64,000 nt of DNA from an uncultured bacterium (lineage in GTDB: Bacteria > Bacillota > Negativicutes > Veillonellales > Veillonellaceae): contig CAJMLW010000003.1 of NCBI GenBank assembly GCA_905214495.1, forward strand, positions 54,439-118,438, read 5' to 3'. The notes under the pieces were generated by a model. It made no database searches and was not told the DNA's origin. It worked only from the letters and a program-made list of their open reading frames with translations. Below, in pieces: positions 34,836 through 43,156 of this stretch (positions are counted from its first letter, which is position 1; every line of letters begins with the position of its first letter). A program made the translations under genes and the position numbers.

Positions 34836-36518
34836 ATGTCAACATCTATTCAGGTTAATAAACAAAGTGTAACTGAGCTATTTGAGAGCGCTAAAAAAAA
34901 GCCATTTCTTATTCCAGAATATCAAAGACCATATGCATGGGAAGAGGAACAGGTGGATACCTTGTTTGAAGATATTTGGGACTATTCTTTAAATTATAAT
35001 AACAATATGAATGATAATTATTTTTTGGGGAGTGTAGTTTCATTTGATAATGAATCTGGTAATCAAGAAATCATAGATGGGCAACAACGTATCACTACAT
35101 TATTTCTTTTATTGAGAGCTATCTTACATAAGTTAGAATCCATGTCTTCTGGAAAAAAAGTTACATTTTTAAAGAGTCGTGTAAGCTCTTTAATTTGGAC
35201 AACAAACCCTTTAACTGGTGAAGCAGATACTAAGAGTGTATTATTAAAATCAAATGTAATTAATAATTTAGGAAATCAGATACTTCAAGATATACTAATA
35301 ACAGGAATCACTATTGATGGTAATAAGGATAATTATAGCAAGAATTATAATTATTTTTTACAAAAAATAGAAGATAAGTCTACGCAAGAGCCTTTTAAAA
35401 TTTTTTACTTTATAGTGGCATTATTAGATGGATGTATATTATTGCCAATAAAAGCAAACTCTCAAGATACAGCATTAACGATATTCTCTACTCTGAATGA
35501 TCGAGGTTTAGCTCTTTCTGATGTAGATATTTTTAAGGCGCAAATGTATAATAATTTACCTAGTCCAGAGAGAAGTGATTTTATCATTAATTGGCAAAAT
35601 TTAATTGAGTTAGCTGATCAAGGGGGAGAAAATATTCAAAATCTATTCTATTATTATATGTTTTACTTAAGGGCTAAAGATGATGATAAAAAGACAACTA
35701 CACCTGGTTTAAGAAAGTATTTAGGACAGAATAAGTTTAAGGCTATTAAGTCGCCAGTTATTATGGATGAACTTGTATTGATCGGTGAGTTTTGGGCTGC
35801 CTTAAAGGGGGCTAATCAATCTACTGTATGGGCTAATAATAAAGAGATAAAAAAATTTATAGATGTATTACGTTCATATCCTAATGATTTTTGGAAATAT
35901 CCAGTTGTAATTTTCTATTTAAAATATCATAAGGATATAGATTTTGTTAATAAATTCAAAGTATTTTTGAAAAAACTATCGGTAGATGCAATAATGCCTT
36001 ATATACTAACACCAACAGCTAATGCGATTAAGCCAGCTATATTGAAGTTAAATTCAAGTATTATTCATGACGCAAAACCTAAGTTTGAATTTAAAGTTAA
36101 TATGTCTGATGTAAAAGCTCGTTATAAGGACTTACCTAACAATGCAGTTTCATTGATTTTAAAGCTGTTAGTTTATCGTAAGCAAGATGAACTTTTGCCA
36201 GAAAAATGGCATATCGAGCATATTTTTCCTAAGAAGTATGATTCTCAATATTTCGATAGTAGTATAGAGAACTATATAGAAATGATAGGCAATAAAATCC
36301 CTCTTGAATCTAAACTCAATATTCGTGCAAGTAATAATTTCTTTATAGAAAAGCGAAAAGAGTATGCGAAATCTAAGATTAAAGTTGTTAATGAGTTAGG
36401 GAATAGTCATAGCTCGTGGGCTCAAGCTGAAATAGAATCTAGAACGGATCGGATAGCAAATACTATTAGTGATCTTCAAAAGGATTTTACTTATGAATAT
36501 GAGCAAACAGTATTTTAA
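34836..36518 (+). CDS. GmrSD-like DUF262/DUF1524 nuclease, fourth gene of the module
   Basis: 560 residues. The N-terminal DUF262 has IPEYQRPYAWEEEQVDTLF (26-44) and the nucleotide-hydrolysis motif EIIDGQQRITTLFLLL (about 79-94). The C-terminal DUF1524 HNH-like nuclease has WHIEHIFPKKYDSQ (about 458) and NKIPLESKLNIRASN. The same two-domain chain is known from type IV restriction enzymes of the GmrSD class that cut modified phage DNA. The 131-base gap after the third gene and its own TTGGAGGA may mean separate regulation. Whether it works with the GHKL genes or is a solo system next to them cannot be told from sequence. Confidence 0.88.
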   Translation: MSTSIQVNKQSVTELFESAKKKPFLIPEYQRPYAWEEEQVDTLFEDIWDYSLNYNNNMNDNYFLGSVVSFDNESGNQEIIDGQQRITTLFLLLRAILHKLESMSSGKKVTFLKSRVSSLIWTTNPLTGEADTKSVLLKSNVINNLGNQILQDILITGITIDGNKDNYSKNYNYFLQKIEDKSTQEPFKIFYFIVALLDGCILLPIKANSQDTALTIFSTLNDRGLALSDVDIFKAQMYNNLPSPERSDFIINWQNLIELADQGGENIQNLFYYYMFYLRAKDDDKKTTTPGLRKYLGQNKFKAIKSPVIMDELVLIGEFWAALKGANQSTVWANNKEIKKFIDVLRSYPNDFWKYPVVIFYLKYHKDIDFVNKFKVFLKKLSVDAIMPYILTPTANAIKPAILKLNSSIIHDAKPKFEFKVNMSDVKARYKDLPNNAVSLILKLLVYRKQDELLPEKWHIEHIFPKKYDSQYFDSSIENYIEMIGNKIPLESKLNIRASNNFFIEKRKEYAKSKIKVVNELGNSHSSWAQAEIESRTDRIANTISDLQKDFTYEYEQTVF

Positions 36519-36656
36519 TTAAATATTGATTCTATATGGAATTATAGTCAAATAAAATATGAATATGGTTAACGTTATTGATGAGTTCGTGTAGAGTTAT
36601 TCCACGAAAATATATACCTTTTAAACTTAAGGTTATGGTATTGATTAAATTTCTAA

Positions 36657-36743
36657 TTCACAGAAATTCTTAGAGAACTTTCCTCGAGTGCGTTAGAGTA
36701 CAATAAAGTTACAGGTGAACTTGTTGTACCTGGATTATTTTAA
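36657..36743 (+). pseudogene. Short C-terminal gene remnant
   Basis: 28 codons between stops, reading FTEILRELSSSALEYNKV and TGELVVPGLF, have the look of a genuine protein end, but no start or ribosome binding site exists. I cannot name the family. The rest of 36519-36790 shows nothing else. Confidence 0.3.
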
Positions 36744-36790
36744 AGTAAAGTTATTTTAAAATTTAGTTATGCTGTTTCCATAAAGTTTTA

Positions 36791-36825
36791 TACCGCTTAG
36801 TTTATACGCTAAGCGGTATTTTTTA
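36791..36825 (+). terminator. Terminator
   Basis: TACCGCTTAG-TTTATACG-CTAAGCGGTA followed by TTTTTTAT. Confidence 0.85.
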
Positions 36826-36969
36826 TAATAAAATTTAAATTTTGGATTTTTGCATGTGTAATATTTTCCCCGTCTCTCTTGTTATAGTATAGGTGTAGAG
36901 TTATCGTTTATCCTAGTTTGTGTTGAGAGCGGTGGCATGTATTGGAGCATTAGTTATACGCCAAATAGG

Positions 36970-37330
36970 TATGACTACCCCCCAGTTAAACTGGGGGTCA
37001 GTAAAAATTCTTAGAGAAAAGGAAAGAACCTCCTAGTGATAAAATGAAGTTGGTCTGGCAACCACAACATTTCAACATAGGAGGTTCAATGTCAATGAAT
37101 GACGTAAAAAGCTTATCACATAGTAAATGGAGATGTAAATATCATATTGTTTTTGCTCCAAAGTATAGAAGATAAATCATTTATGGTCGGATAAAAGCCC
37201 CCGAGTAGGGGGCAGCCAGTGGTAATAGAGTGGTTATCAGATCATTCAATGCCCTCTTTAGAGGGCCATCACTAGAGAAAGCCCCTTATAGGGTCAGAGC
37301 AAACCACTCGTTCTACGGGTGGTTATGTTT
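36970..37330 (+). mobile_element. Internally deleted IS200/IS605-type element (palindrome-associated element)
   Basis: Left-end hairpin CCCCCCAGTTAAACTGGGGG at 36978-36997 and right-end hairpin AACCACTCG-TTCTA-CGGGTGGTT near 37302-37324 bracket a remnant of a Y1 transposase gene. IS200/IS605 ends carry such subterminal hairpins instead of terminal inverted repeats. The interior is mostly deleted (about 360 bp left), so the element cannot move by itself but could be mobilised by an intact relative. A second small hairpin (GCCCCCGAGTAGGGGGC) sits at 37197-37213. It marks the right edge of the AT-rich accessory region. Confidence 0.82.
37089..37196 (+). pseudogene. Truncated Y1 (HUH) transposase TnpA
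   Basis: MSMNDVKSLSHSKWRCKYHI and VFAPKYRR are the standard IS200 TnpA start; a TAA at 37173 interrupts it, the frame goes on as IIYGRIK and is then cut by the internal deletion. The catalytic HUH and Tyr motifs are lost. GGAGGTT precedes the ATG. Confidence 0.85.
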
Positions 37331-37336
37331 GTGTAT

Positions 37337-38581
37337 TTATTCATAATAGGAATCAGCTAATTGACCATCTTGGTCTTGGATGATCCAGTTATTATTGTTT
37401 TTTACCATGGTTACATTACCGGTGAATGTTTGATGTTTGATACGGCCGTTAATGAGGTCTTTACTTTCAATGCGATAATTATATACGACGGTGTCTGGTG
37501 AGACGGATACAGCTTTTGCTGAAAGTAATGTGGTGGATAGGGTTGATTTATATCCATTACGCCAGTAGTCGTAGGTACCGAGGCTAGCACGTTGTTCATC
37601 AGAGAGGTACGTGTAGGCATTAGCAAAATCTTTATTGGTTAGGTAGCGATAGTAGTTTTGCAATGCTTTTGTACTTTCTTCAACCGCATTATTTTGTGCC
37701 ACTGATTGTGTATTTGTTGATGCTGGTTGTGTGGTAGGTGCAGCTTTTACAGGCACATTCCTACTGTTAGTATTCGTATTGGTAGAATAGTGGGTAGGTG
37801 TTGTATTGTTTATAGGATTAAAACTAGTAGCGATAGTAGCAGCGCTCAAGCCAATGCTTATGCTTATGAGTACGACATAGGCAATGATATACAATGCGGT
37901 AGATGTGGAGGTTGGCGAAGGCCGGAGTCCATATTGTCGTTGGATATCTGGAGTAATTTGGATATAGGATGTTCTTTCACCATAGTTATTGGTATATGTA
38001 TCACCTTTGGTTAGCATTAAGATTAAGAACCAAATTGGTCCTACAATAGGAATAAAATTGATTAGAAAGTACCAACCAGATTTATTGGTGTCGTGTAGAC
38101 GGCGGACGGTAATAGCTAAGCCTGGAAGAATTAATGCTAAATCGATAATACCTAGAAGGATATATAAGACAATAGCAGTCATAATATCGTTAGTTACTAA
38201 TTTAATGATACCCATCATGATAGGGATGATTGTTAGACAAAGAGAAATCATTAAGTTATATCTAAAGAATTCGCTACGGCTGGCACGACCTTGAAATTCA
38301 ATATATTTCTTGGTTAGAACAAAGGTAAGTGTATCTAGCTCGTTGAGTTCAAAAGGGTCCCAGTCATAAACGGGATTGGTCTTTTGTGTCGGTGAAGTTT
38401 TTATTGCTTCTGGTGTAGTTGTATCTGTAGCTACTGGTGTTCCACAATTGCTACAGAATAATGTATTGGATTCTAATGGGGTGCCACAATTGCTACATGT
38501 TAATTGTGCTTGCGGTTGGCCGCAAATACTGCAAAATTTGGCGCCTTCCGGTAGGGGATTGCCGCAATGTTGACAAATCAT
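37337..38581 (-). CDS. Zinc-ribbon / DUF805 membrane protein with extracytoplasmic tail
   Basis: 414 residues. Two N-terminal zinc ribbons (MICQHCGNPLPEGAKFCSIC; LTCSNCGTPLESNTLFCSNC) are followed by a DUF805 domain (FEFQGRASRSEFFRYNL-like start, RRLHDTNKSGWYFLINFIP signature) with about four membrane helices, a fifth helix near 240, a Thr/Asn/Ser-rich linker, and a C-terminal domain of about 110 residues resembling NTF2-like DUF4878-type folds (ALQNYYRYLTNKDFANAYTYL). The probable topology is ribbons in the cytoplasm and the C-terminal domain outside. GGAGAGA precedes ATG 38581. Function unknown. Confidence 0.82.
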   Translation of the reverse strand: MICQHCGNPLPEGAKFCSICGQPQAQLTCSNCGTPLESNTLFCSNCGTPVATDTTTPEAIKTSPTQKTNPVYDWDPFELNELDTLTFVLTKKYIEFQGRASRSEFFRYNLMISLCLTIIPIMMGIIKLVTNDIMTAIVLYILLGIIDLALILPGLAITVRRLHDTNKSGWYFLINFIPIVGPIWFLILMLTKGDTYTNNYGERTSYIQITPDIQRQYGLRPSPTSTSTALYIIAYVVLISISIGLSAATIATSFNPINNTTPTHYSTNTNTNSRNVPVKAAPTTQPASTNTQSVAQNNAVEESTKALQNYYRYLTNKDFANAYTYLSDEQRASLGTYDYWRNGYKSTLSTTLLSAKAVSVSPDTVVYNYRIESKDLINGRIKHQTFTGNVTMVKNNNNWIIQDQDGQLADSYYE

Positions 38582-38662
38582 GATTCTCTCCTTGTCTTGT
38601 TTTGTATATGATAGAAATATGCTTTAATTTTAACTCTATATATCACATGCCTTCAAGTGATT

Positions 38663-39079
38663 TTAATTTCTGAATTTTTTCTTCAATGTTTCTGAATTTT
38701 TCATTTTATTGAAATAAGTGTCTTGTTTTGATTTTATGCAGTGACAAAGAATGTGAATTGGTTTAGCACTTGTCTTTGAATACGCATAATATAATCGATG
38801 GCCATCAGCAGTTTCTATATGATAAACAGGGAATCCCAATGAATTGATTTTATTATTATGAGTGGTATCAATTTGTGTTGGATCATCTGTTACGTATAGG
38901 CGGGTAAGCATTACCATAATATTTTTACGTACTCTTTTATTAACACTTGTATAATCTGCCAAGAATTGTTTCTCTAGTTCAAATTTTTCGTAAATTTCTT
39001 GTAAATTCTTAGCATCATCTAGACGCTTTGGATCGTTCTCATATTCTTTTTCATCTTCCGCCATCAATTGTAGTTGCAT
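38663..39079 (-). CDS. Unrecognised small protein, possibly RelE-like or 5'-truncated
   Basis: 138 residues. The N-terminal third is a charged helix (EDEKEYENDPKRLDDAKNLQ); the C-terminal half, FPVYHIETADGHRLYYAYSK and PIHILCHCIKSKQDTY, has the strand-rich look of RelE/HigB-type toxin folds, but no family is certain. The frame is open only 14 codons upstream of the ATG, back to a TAG, and no ribosome binding site is visible, so the gene may have lost its 5' end. No antitoxin gene is adjacent. Confidence 0.5.
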   Translation of the reverse strand: MQLQLMAEDEKEYENDPKRLDDAKNLQEIYEKFELEKQFLADYTSVNKRVRKNIMVMLTRLYVTDDPTQIDTTHNNKINSLGFPVYHIETADGHRLYYAYSKTSAKPIHILCHCIKSKQDTYFNKMKNSETLKKKFRN

Positions 39080-39256
39080 TTCTAGCTCATGAATTTTTTG
39101 TGCCGATTGATTTTCTTGGTTCTATTTTATATAGTATCATACAACAACCTTTTGAAAAATTGTTTATGTGAAAGCTTTAATATCACTTAATATTTATTGT
39201 ATATAGTTAAAAAAACAGAGTTGATATACGGTGTAATGTAGATATACTATAAGCAC

Positions 39257-39293
39257 AAAAAACTCTACCCTAGATTTCCTAAGGTAGAGTTTT
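39257..39293. terminator. Bidirectional-looking terminator
   Basis: AAAAAACTCTACC and GGTAGAGTTTT around CTAGATTTCCTAA. The stem sequence is similar to the terminator at 25858-25894 (CTCTAC / GTAGAG). Confidence 0.75.
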
Positions 39294-39323
39294 CATCTAT
39301 AAATCTCTATAATACGATGCTTA

Positions 39324-39352
39324 TTGTGTCGTATATTTGTTTGCTATATAAT
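39324..39352 (+). promoter_or_regulatory. Promoter of the type I toxin gene
   Basis: TTGTGT, a 17-base spacer and TATAAT, placed about 60 bases before the toxin start. Confidence 0.7.
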
Positions 39353-39380
39353 AAGTCTAAGATAGTTAGACGAGGTTGGG

Positions 39381-39404
39381 CCTCTCTTCGTTATTGAAGG
39401 GAGG
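39381..39404 (+). promoter_or_regulatory. Hairpin hiding the toxin ribosome binding site
   Basis: CCTCTCTTC (39381-39389) pairs fully with GAAGGGAGG (39396-39404, one G-U), which is the toxin Shine-Dalgarno. Sequestered ribosome binding sites are typical of type I toxin mRNAs. Confidence 0.65.
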
Positions 39405-39413
39405 GGTAAGCCT

Positions 39414-39515
39414 ATGAGTGATTATGAAATCATCATGCTCCTATTGCAGGTGATGACTGTTGTTATCGCTTTTGGAGCACTGATAGCGCTTATTTGCCTT
39501 ACAAAAAGCAAATAG
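39414..39515 (+). CDS. Holin-like type I toxin peptide
   Basis: 33 residues: MSDYEIIMLLLQVMTVVIAF followed by GALIALICLTKSK. A single membrane helix with a short acidic N-terminus and a Lys-rich end is the pattern of the putative holin-like toxins (TxpA/BsrG-like group), whose overproduction damages the membrane. The GGGAGG ribosome binding site is held in a stem, and a consensus promoter on the opposite strand (39621-39649) points into the gene, as expected of a type I toxin-antitoxin pair in which an antisense RNA silences the toxin. The peptide is below usual ORF-calling limits. Its toxicity is inference. Confidence 0.75.
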   Translation: MSDYEIIMLLLQVMTVVIAFGALIALICLTKSK

Positions 39516-39613
39516 CCCTCCGTTACCGCTTGGTAGCTAGATAAACGAAAAGGCCATTTCCTAAGTAATTTAATTTTCGAGATGAGCCTGACGTTACGAC
39601 TCGTCTGACTATC
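39500..39613 (-). ncRNA. Probable antisense RNA antitoxin
   Basis: A leftward promoter at 39649-39621 would start an RNA near 39613 running toward and over the 3' end of the toxin gene. Its 3' end is not clear; the coordinates give only the minimum overlap. The first bases (AAGATAGTCAGACGAG) nearly repeat the 5' end of the toxin mRNA (AAGATAGTTAGACGAG), so the two promoter regions form an inverted repeat. Confidence 0.55.
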
Positions 39614-39620
39614 TTCTTAT

Positions 39621-39649
39621 ATTATAATAAGGTTATGATATATCGTCAA
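39621..39649 (-). promoter_or_regulatory. Antisense promoter
   Basis: On the minus strand: TTGACG (39649-39644), 17-base spacer, TATAAT (39626-39621). Close to ideal and stronger than the toxin promoter, as expected for an antitoxin RNA. Confidence 0.75.
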
Positions 39650-39719
39650 ATTAAGATGAATGAGTGAGGTATAGTGTTTATTGCTATAATCTTAATTTAA
39701 GGGTTAAGAGGTGAGTCTG

Positions 39720-40307
39720 TTGAAACATATGCTTATAAAACTCTTGTTAAGTTCTATTCTTATCATTAGTTGTATGGGGCAAACTGTGTTTGCCAAAACT
39801 GATGATGCGGGCGTCTTATCCGGTTTAGAATCTAATTCGGATATGTACTCTTATTTGAATTATTACCATTATTCTTTATGGCTAGCAGATCATCGTTATT
39901 CTAGTCACGATATGTACATCTCTGCTGACCAATCGGTTATTATTTCATTATGGGATTTGCGTACACAACCGAGTACAATATATATTATAAAATCTGGGTA
40001 TGCAACTAATAAAGGGGCTATGGTAGGTATGACGCGAAGCGAAGTAGAATCTCTTTATGGGCCGCTTCTTGAGGATACTGAATGGGGACGACCAGCAGAA
40101 CCATATGGAGATATCTATCATGGATATGATACATATACTGGGTATTATGTGGGTGAATACGTAGGGTATCACAATGAAGGTTTATCTTTTGTATTCAATA
40201 AATATACGAATCAGGTTGTATTGATTCGATACCAACGTAATCGGCATGGCAATAGTAATGTGCTAAGTGATGTAAGAGAATATAACTTATTATCTTATTT
40301 ATTATAG
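39720..40307 (+). CDS. Secreted protein of unknown function
   Basis: 195 residues with a signal peptide (MKHMLIKLLLSSILIISCMG, cleavage near VFA) and a Tyr-rich mature part (MYSYLNYYHYSLWLADHRYS; YHGYDTYTGYYVGEYVGYH). The segment GAMVGMTRSEVESLYGPL resembles the G-M-T-x-x-E-V motif of BamE/SmpA-like folds, so a periplasmic beta-alpha domain is possible. The cysteine near residue 19 is not in a good lipobox. TTG at 39720 is spaced 6 bases from AGAGGTG, better than the GTG inside that site. Confidence 0.65.
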   Translation: MKHMLIKLLLSSILIISCMGQTVFAKTDDAGVLSGLESNSDMYSYLNYYHYSLWLADHRYSSHDMYISADQSVIISLWDLRTQPSTIYIIKSGYATNKGAMVGMTRSEVESLYGPLLEDTEWGRPAEPYGDIYHGYDTYTGYYVGEYVGYHNEGLSFVFNKYTNQVVLIRYQRNRHGNSNVLSDVREYNLLSYLL

Positions 40308-40331
40308 TGTATGAGGTCTTAGGAGAGTCTT

Positions 40332-40746
40332 ATGTTAAAACGTATTTTATAATGTTAGCAGTAGCGTTAGCTTTCACCATACCTAGCCAAGCGATATCGA
40401 TACAGGAACTCAAGTCGTCACCACAGTTTAAGGTGATGTATGAGGTAACGCCTGATGTTCCTAATGTGGATGAGCATACTACATGCTATTTAGATACGAA
40501 ATTCATAGAGGTATTAGAGTATGCACCACCTATGTATAAAATTAAAGCTACGGTATACAATGCGTACGAATCACCGAGGAACCCTTAGGCGTATTCTCTT
40601 TTGATGGGCAGTCGTTGCCGATTCAGGTGAAAGCCTCGACTCGTGCTATTTTGCGCACGGCGCTTAATACAACACGTTATGATATAGCAGATACATTATA
40701 CTATGAAGCATATCGTATACATTTTGAGGATGTGGTTGTGAAATAG
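40332..40746 (+). pseudogene. Secreted protein gene with two frameshifts
   Basis: AGGAGAGTCTT and ATG 40332 begin MLKRIL, but the signal peptide continues one frame over (IMLAVALAFTIPSQA), as if a T were lost from the run at 40344-40350. The second part runs to about 40565, where the reading shifts again: the later frame gives VRITEEPLGVFSFDGQSLPI and ends at 40746 with YRIHFEDVVVK. Joined, the protein would be about 137 residues, related in layout to the other small secreted proteins here. Two shifts make sequencing error a less likely explanation. Confidence 0.75.
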
Positions 40747-40888
40747 GTTGTGCTTATTTGTCTAGCAATAGAATTTAAATCATACATTTTTTTGAATAAA
40801 ATAGAATTTAATTTCTTAAATAGTAGGGTTTTATTGTAAAATTGAAAGTAAGTTGTATACTATTGTGCCCGCATGAGAGGAGACCCTT

Positions 40889-41509
40889 ATGTCTAAAAAG
40901 AAGATTATCATTGCCGTACTTGTAGCCATTGTGGCCATTGCTCTAGGCTGGTATTTCTTGTACTTTACAAAAACACCGGTCTATTCCTTGAATCTTGCTC
41001 GTGAAGCCGTAGAAAAACACGATGTAAATGCTTTCAAAAAGTACGTAGATATGGATTCTATTATCGGTTCTGGTTATGATGATGTTGTGGCTATGCAACT
41101 GGAAGATCCTGAAATTAAAGACAACCCACTTAAAGGCCTTGCTGAGGTGATGTTCCAAGGTTTGAAACCTAAGATTGTGCCTATTTTGAGTAATGAAATT
41201 TACAATGCTATTGCAAAGCAACCTGAAAGTTCAGACCAAAATGCTCGAGAAAAACAAGCAGCTGATGAAATGAAAGAAAAAACAGGTGTCAAAGACCTTG
41301 AGTTCAAAAGCATTGGTTCTGCCATTGTTGACGGCAATAGTGCCGTTGTGCCTGTTACATTTAACTCTAAAGAACTTAACCAAGATATTACCTTTAACCT
41401 TGCTATGAGAAAACTTGATGATGGCACATGGCAAGCTGTTAAAATCAATAACTTTAAGGAATTTCTTGAACTAGTGGAACAACATGAAAAACAAGCTAAA
41501 AAGAAGTAG
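40889..41509 (+). CDS. DUF2939 family membrane-anchored protein
   Basis: 206 residues. One N-terminal membrane helix (IIIAVLVAIVAIALGWYFLY) and an extracytoplasmic domain with TPVYSLNLAREAVEKHDVNA and FKKYVDMDSIIGSGYDD, typical of DUF2939. The C-terminal part (AVVPVTFNSKELNQDITFNL, DGTWQAVKINNFKEFL) looks like an NTF2-type beta sheet. GAGGAGA precedes ATG 40889. Single gene with its own terminator. Function unknown. Confidence 0.82.
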   Translation: MSKKKIIIAVLVAIVAIALGWYFLYFTKTPVYSLNLAREAVEKHDVNAFKKYVDMDSIIGSGYDDVVAMQLEDPEIKDNPLKGLAEVMFQGLKPKIVPILSNEIYNAIAKQPESSDQNAREKQAADEMKEKTGVKDLEFKSIGSAIVDGNSAVVPVTFNSKELNQDITFNLAMRKLDDGTWQAVKINNFKEFLELVEQHEKQAKKK

Positions 41510-41523
41510 CGACATATAACAAT

Positions 41524-41560
41524 AGCCAGTACTGCGATTGCGGTACTGGCTGTTTTGTTT
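41524..41560 (+). terminator. Terminator after the DUF2939 gene
   Basis: AGCCAGTAC-TGCGATTGCG-GTACTGGCT followed by GTTTTGTTT. Confidence 0.9.
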
Positions 41561-41612
41561 ACATATATAATATTAGGTTGATTTTGCACGATGCCTAATG
41601 GGTATTAATCTT

Positions 41613-42941
41613 CTATGTTTCTGGAAACACTACATGTTCTTTTAATTTAAACTCAGGATTATTCATAGAATCAAAGTATTCAATCATATTGCGTAATTTC
41701 TGAACCTCATTAGCATTTAAAAAACTTGGATAAAAGATGATATAGGTAAAGCTATAGGTTCCATCATAGGAGTTAAAGCTTAGGATATGATCATCCTTAT
41801 GGGGTTTATAGCTATGTATGGATAGTCCAGGTATATTATTATTCCATATAACGGCATAATTAATATAATCTGGTGTTGGGTGGTAATGGTAAATATCCCA
41901 GAACGTATCTAAATCACTTTTAAAATTGTAATGACCATCAACAATAAGATTACGAGCATAGGGATTCTTAGCGATATGGCTAGTAGAAACAAAGAATGTT
42001 ATATCTCCCTTTTTGTAATATCTAATATCCTGATGATCTTCTTTGCTTTCACCTTCGAATAGGGCATCTTTAGGCACACGATACTTTATGCCGTTTAGGT
42101 TTTCTATGCGCGAATATTGGTTTAACTTATTTAGGCTTTGCACAGAGGGAAGCACATAATTGGACAGCAATTTATCTGTAGGAACTTTGTTAAGAACGGG
42201 TTTGTTGTCGAAATAGGAGATACCTGCATGATATAAAGGAGAACGTATGGCAAAGCCCACATGTTTAAAGTTGATGGTATCGACGGTCATAGTCGTTTTT
42301 TGCCCCTTTTTTAGGTAAGGCATTTTCATGCTATCCCAAGTACTATAGGTAATAGCCGGGTATGAAAATACAGTCGCTTTTATATCAGAAATATGCTTTT
42401 CTGGACTCTTCTTTGCTTTATCTTGTAAGAACTTACGAACATCCTTGTCTGTTAGTTTTTCATAGGCAATTTTAGCATTGCGCCAATCTTGATCTTTGTA
42501 ATCTGCATAGTCGACTTCTAGATTGAGGCTTCCATTATCAGTTATAACGCAATAATCCTCTATAGTACGATCTGGTCTTTTATATCGGCCGATATTATAT
42601 TCGCTTTTTATGCCCGATACGGGGAATGAAAGCCGGATTTGGCTATAACGATTGTGAACGGAAATAACCGTATTGTGGTAATGCTCTCCACGATATATGG
42701 AGGCTTCTTTTGCATATGCTAATTCGTTTCTATTAATGCCGTTGGCTTTATCGGTGCTTTTTAAGGTTTCTACATAATTTGCCACATCTTGTTCAATGGC
42801 CGAGTTTGAGGATTGGTAATTTATGTACGCATCATTTGGAATTTTCGAATCTGCACCAGGAATATTGACGTCGATGGCCTTTACTGGTGACACCATAGTG
42901 CTTATGATGAAAGCACCCATTAATAGTGATACTTTTTGCAT
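41613..42941 (-). CDS. Large secreted protein, paralogue of the 44404 gene
   Basis: 442 residues with a signal peptide (cleavage likely after VKA, residue 22) and no further membrane segment. I do not recognise the family. It is clearly paralogous to the 417-residue protein at 44404: both begin the mature part with V-x-IPGAD or VPGADRKIP and share (V/I)(L/I)PSVQSL near residue 265, a KYR(V/I)PK block, YA(V/I)IWNN..PG near 355, and LR(N/D)MIEY near the C-terminus. Exported to periplasm or surface. Divergent from the gene at 43157. Confidence 0.75.
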   Translation of the reverse strand: MQKVSLLMGAFIISTMVSPVKAIDVNIPGADSKIPNDAYINYQSSNSAIEQDVANYVETLKSTDKANGINRNELAYAKEASIYRGEHYHNTVISVHNRYSQIRLSFPVSGIKSEYNIGRYKRPDRTIEDYCVITDNGSLNLEVDYADYKDQDWRNAKIAYEKLTDKDVRKFLQDKAKKSPEKHISDIKATVFSYPAITYSTWDSMKMPYLKKGQKTTMTVDTINFKHVGFAIRSPLYHAGISYFDNKPVLNKVPTDKLLSNYVLPSVQSLNKLNQYSRIENLNGIKYRVPKDALFEGESKEDHQDIRYYKKGDITFFVSTSHIAKNPYARNLIVDGHYNFKSDLDTFWDIYHYHPTPDYINYAVIWNNNIPGLSIHSYKPHKDDHILSFNSYDGTYSFTYIIFYPSFLNANEVQKLRNMIEYFDSMNNPEFKLKEHVVFPET

Positions 42942-43156
42942 ATAATCTTCTCCTGCGTATATGTTTCTTTTTATAAGAGTTATAACAATACATAGATTCT
43001 CTTTATTAAGTATAATTATATAATATTCCTATGTTTTAAACAGTAATGAGTTCGCATAGCTCTATGCACTAAATTTTACGCATTCTTTTATTTACAATAA
43101 AGGTGTAAATAGCGTTAGCTTTCATTAAGATTAGTAAGGTAAAAGGGGGATGTCTT

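Noticed and set aside
24100..37330. Accessory region as an integrated prophage or integrative element
   Set aside because: I find no integrase, phage structural gene, tRNA target or flanking direct repeats.
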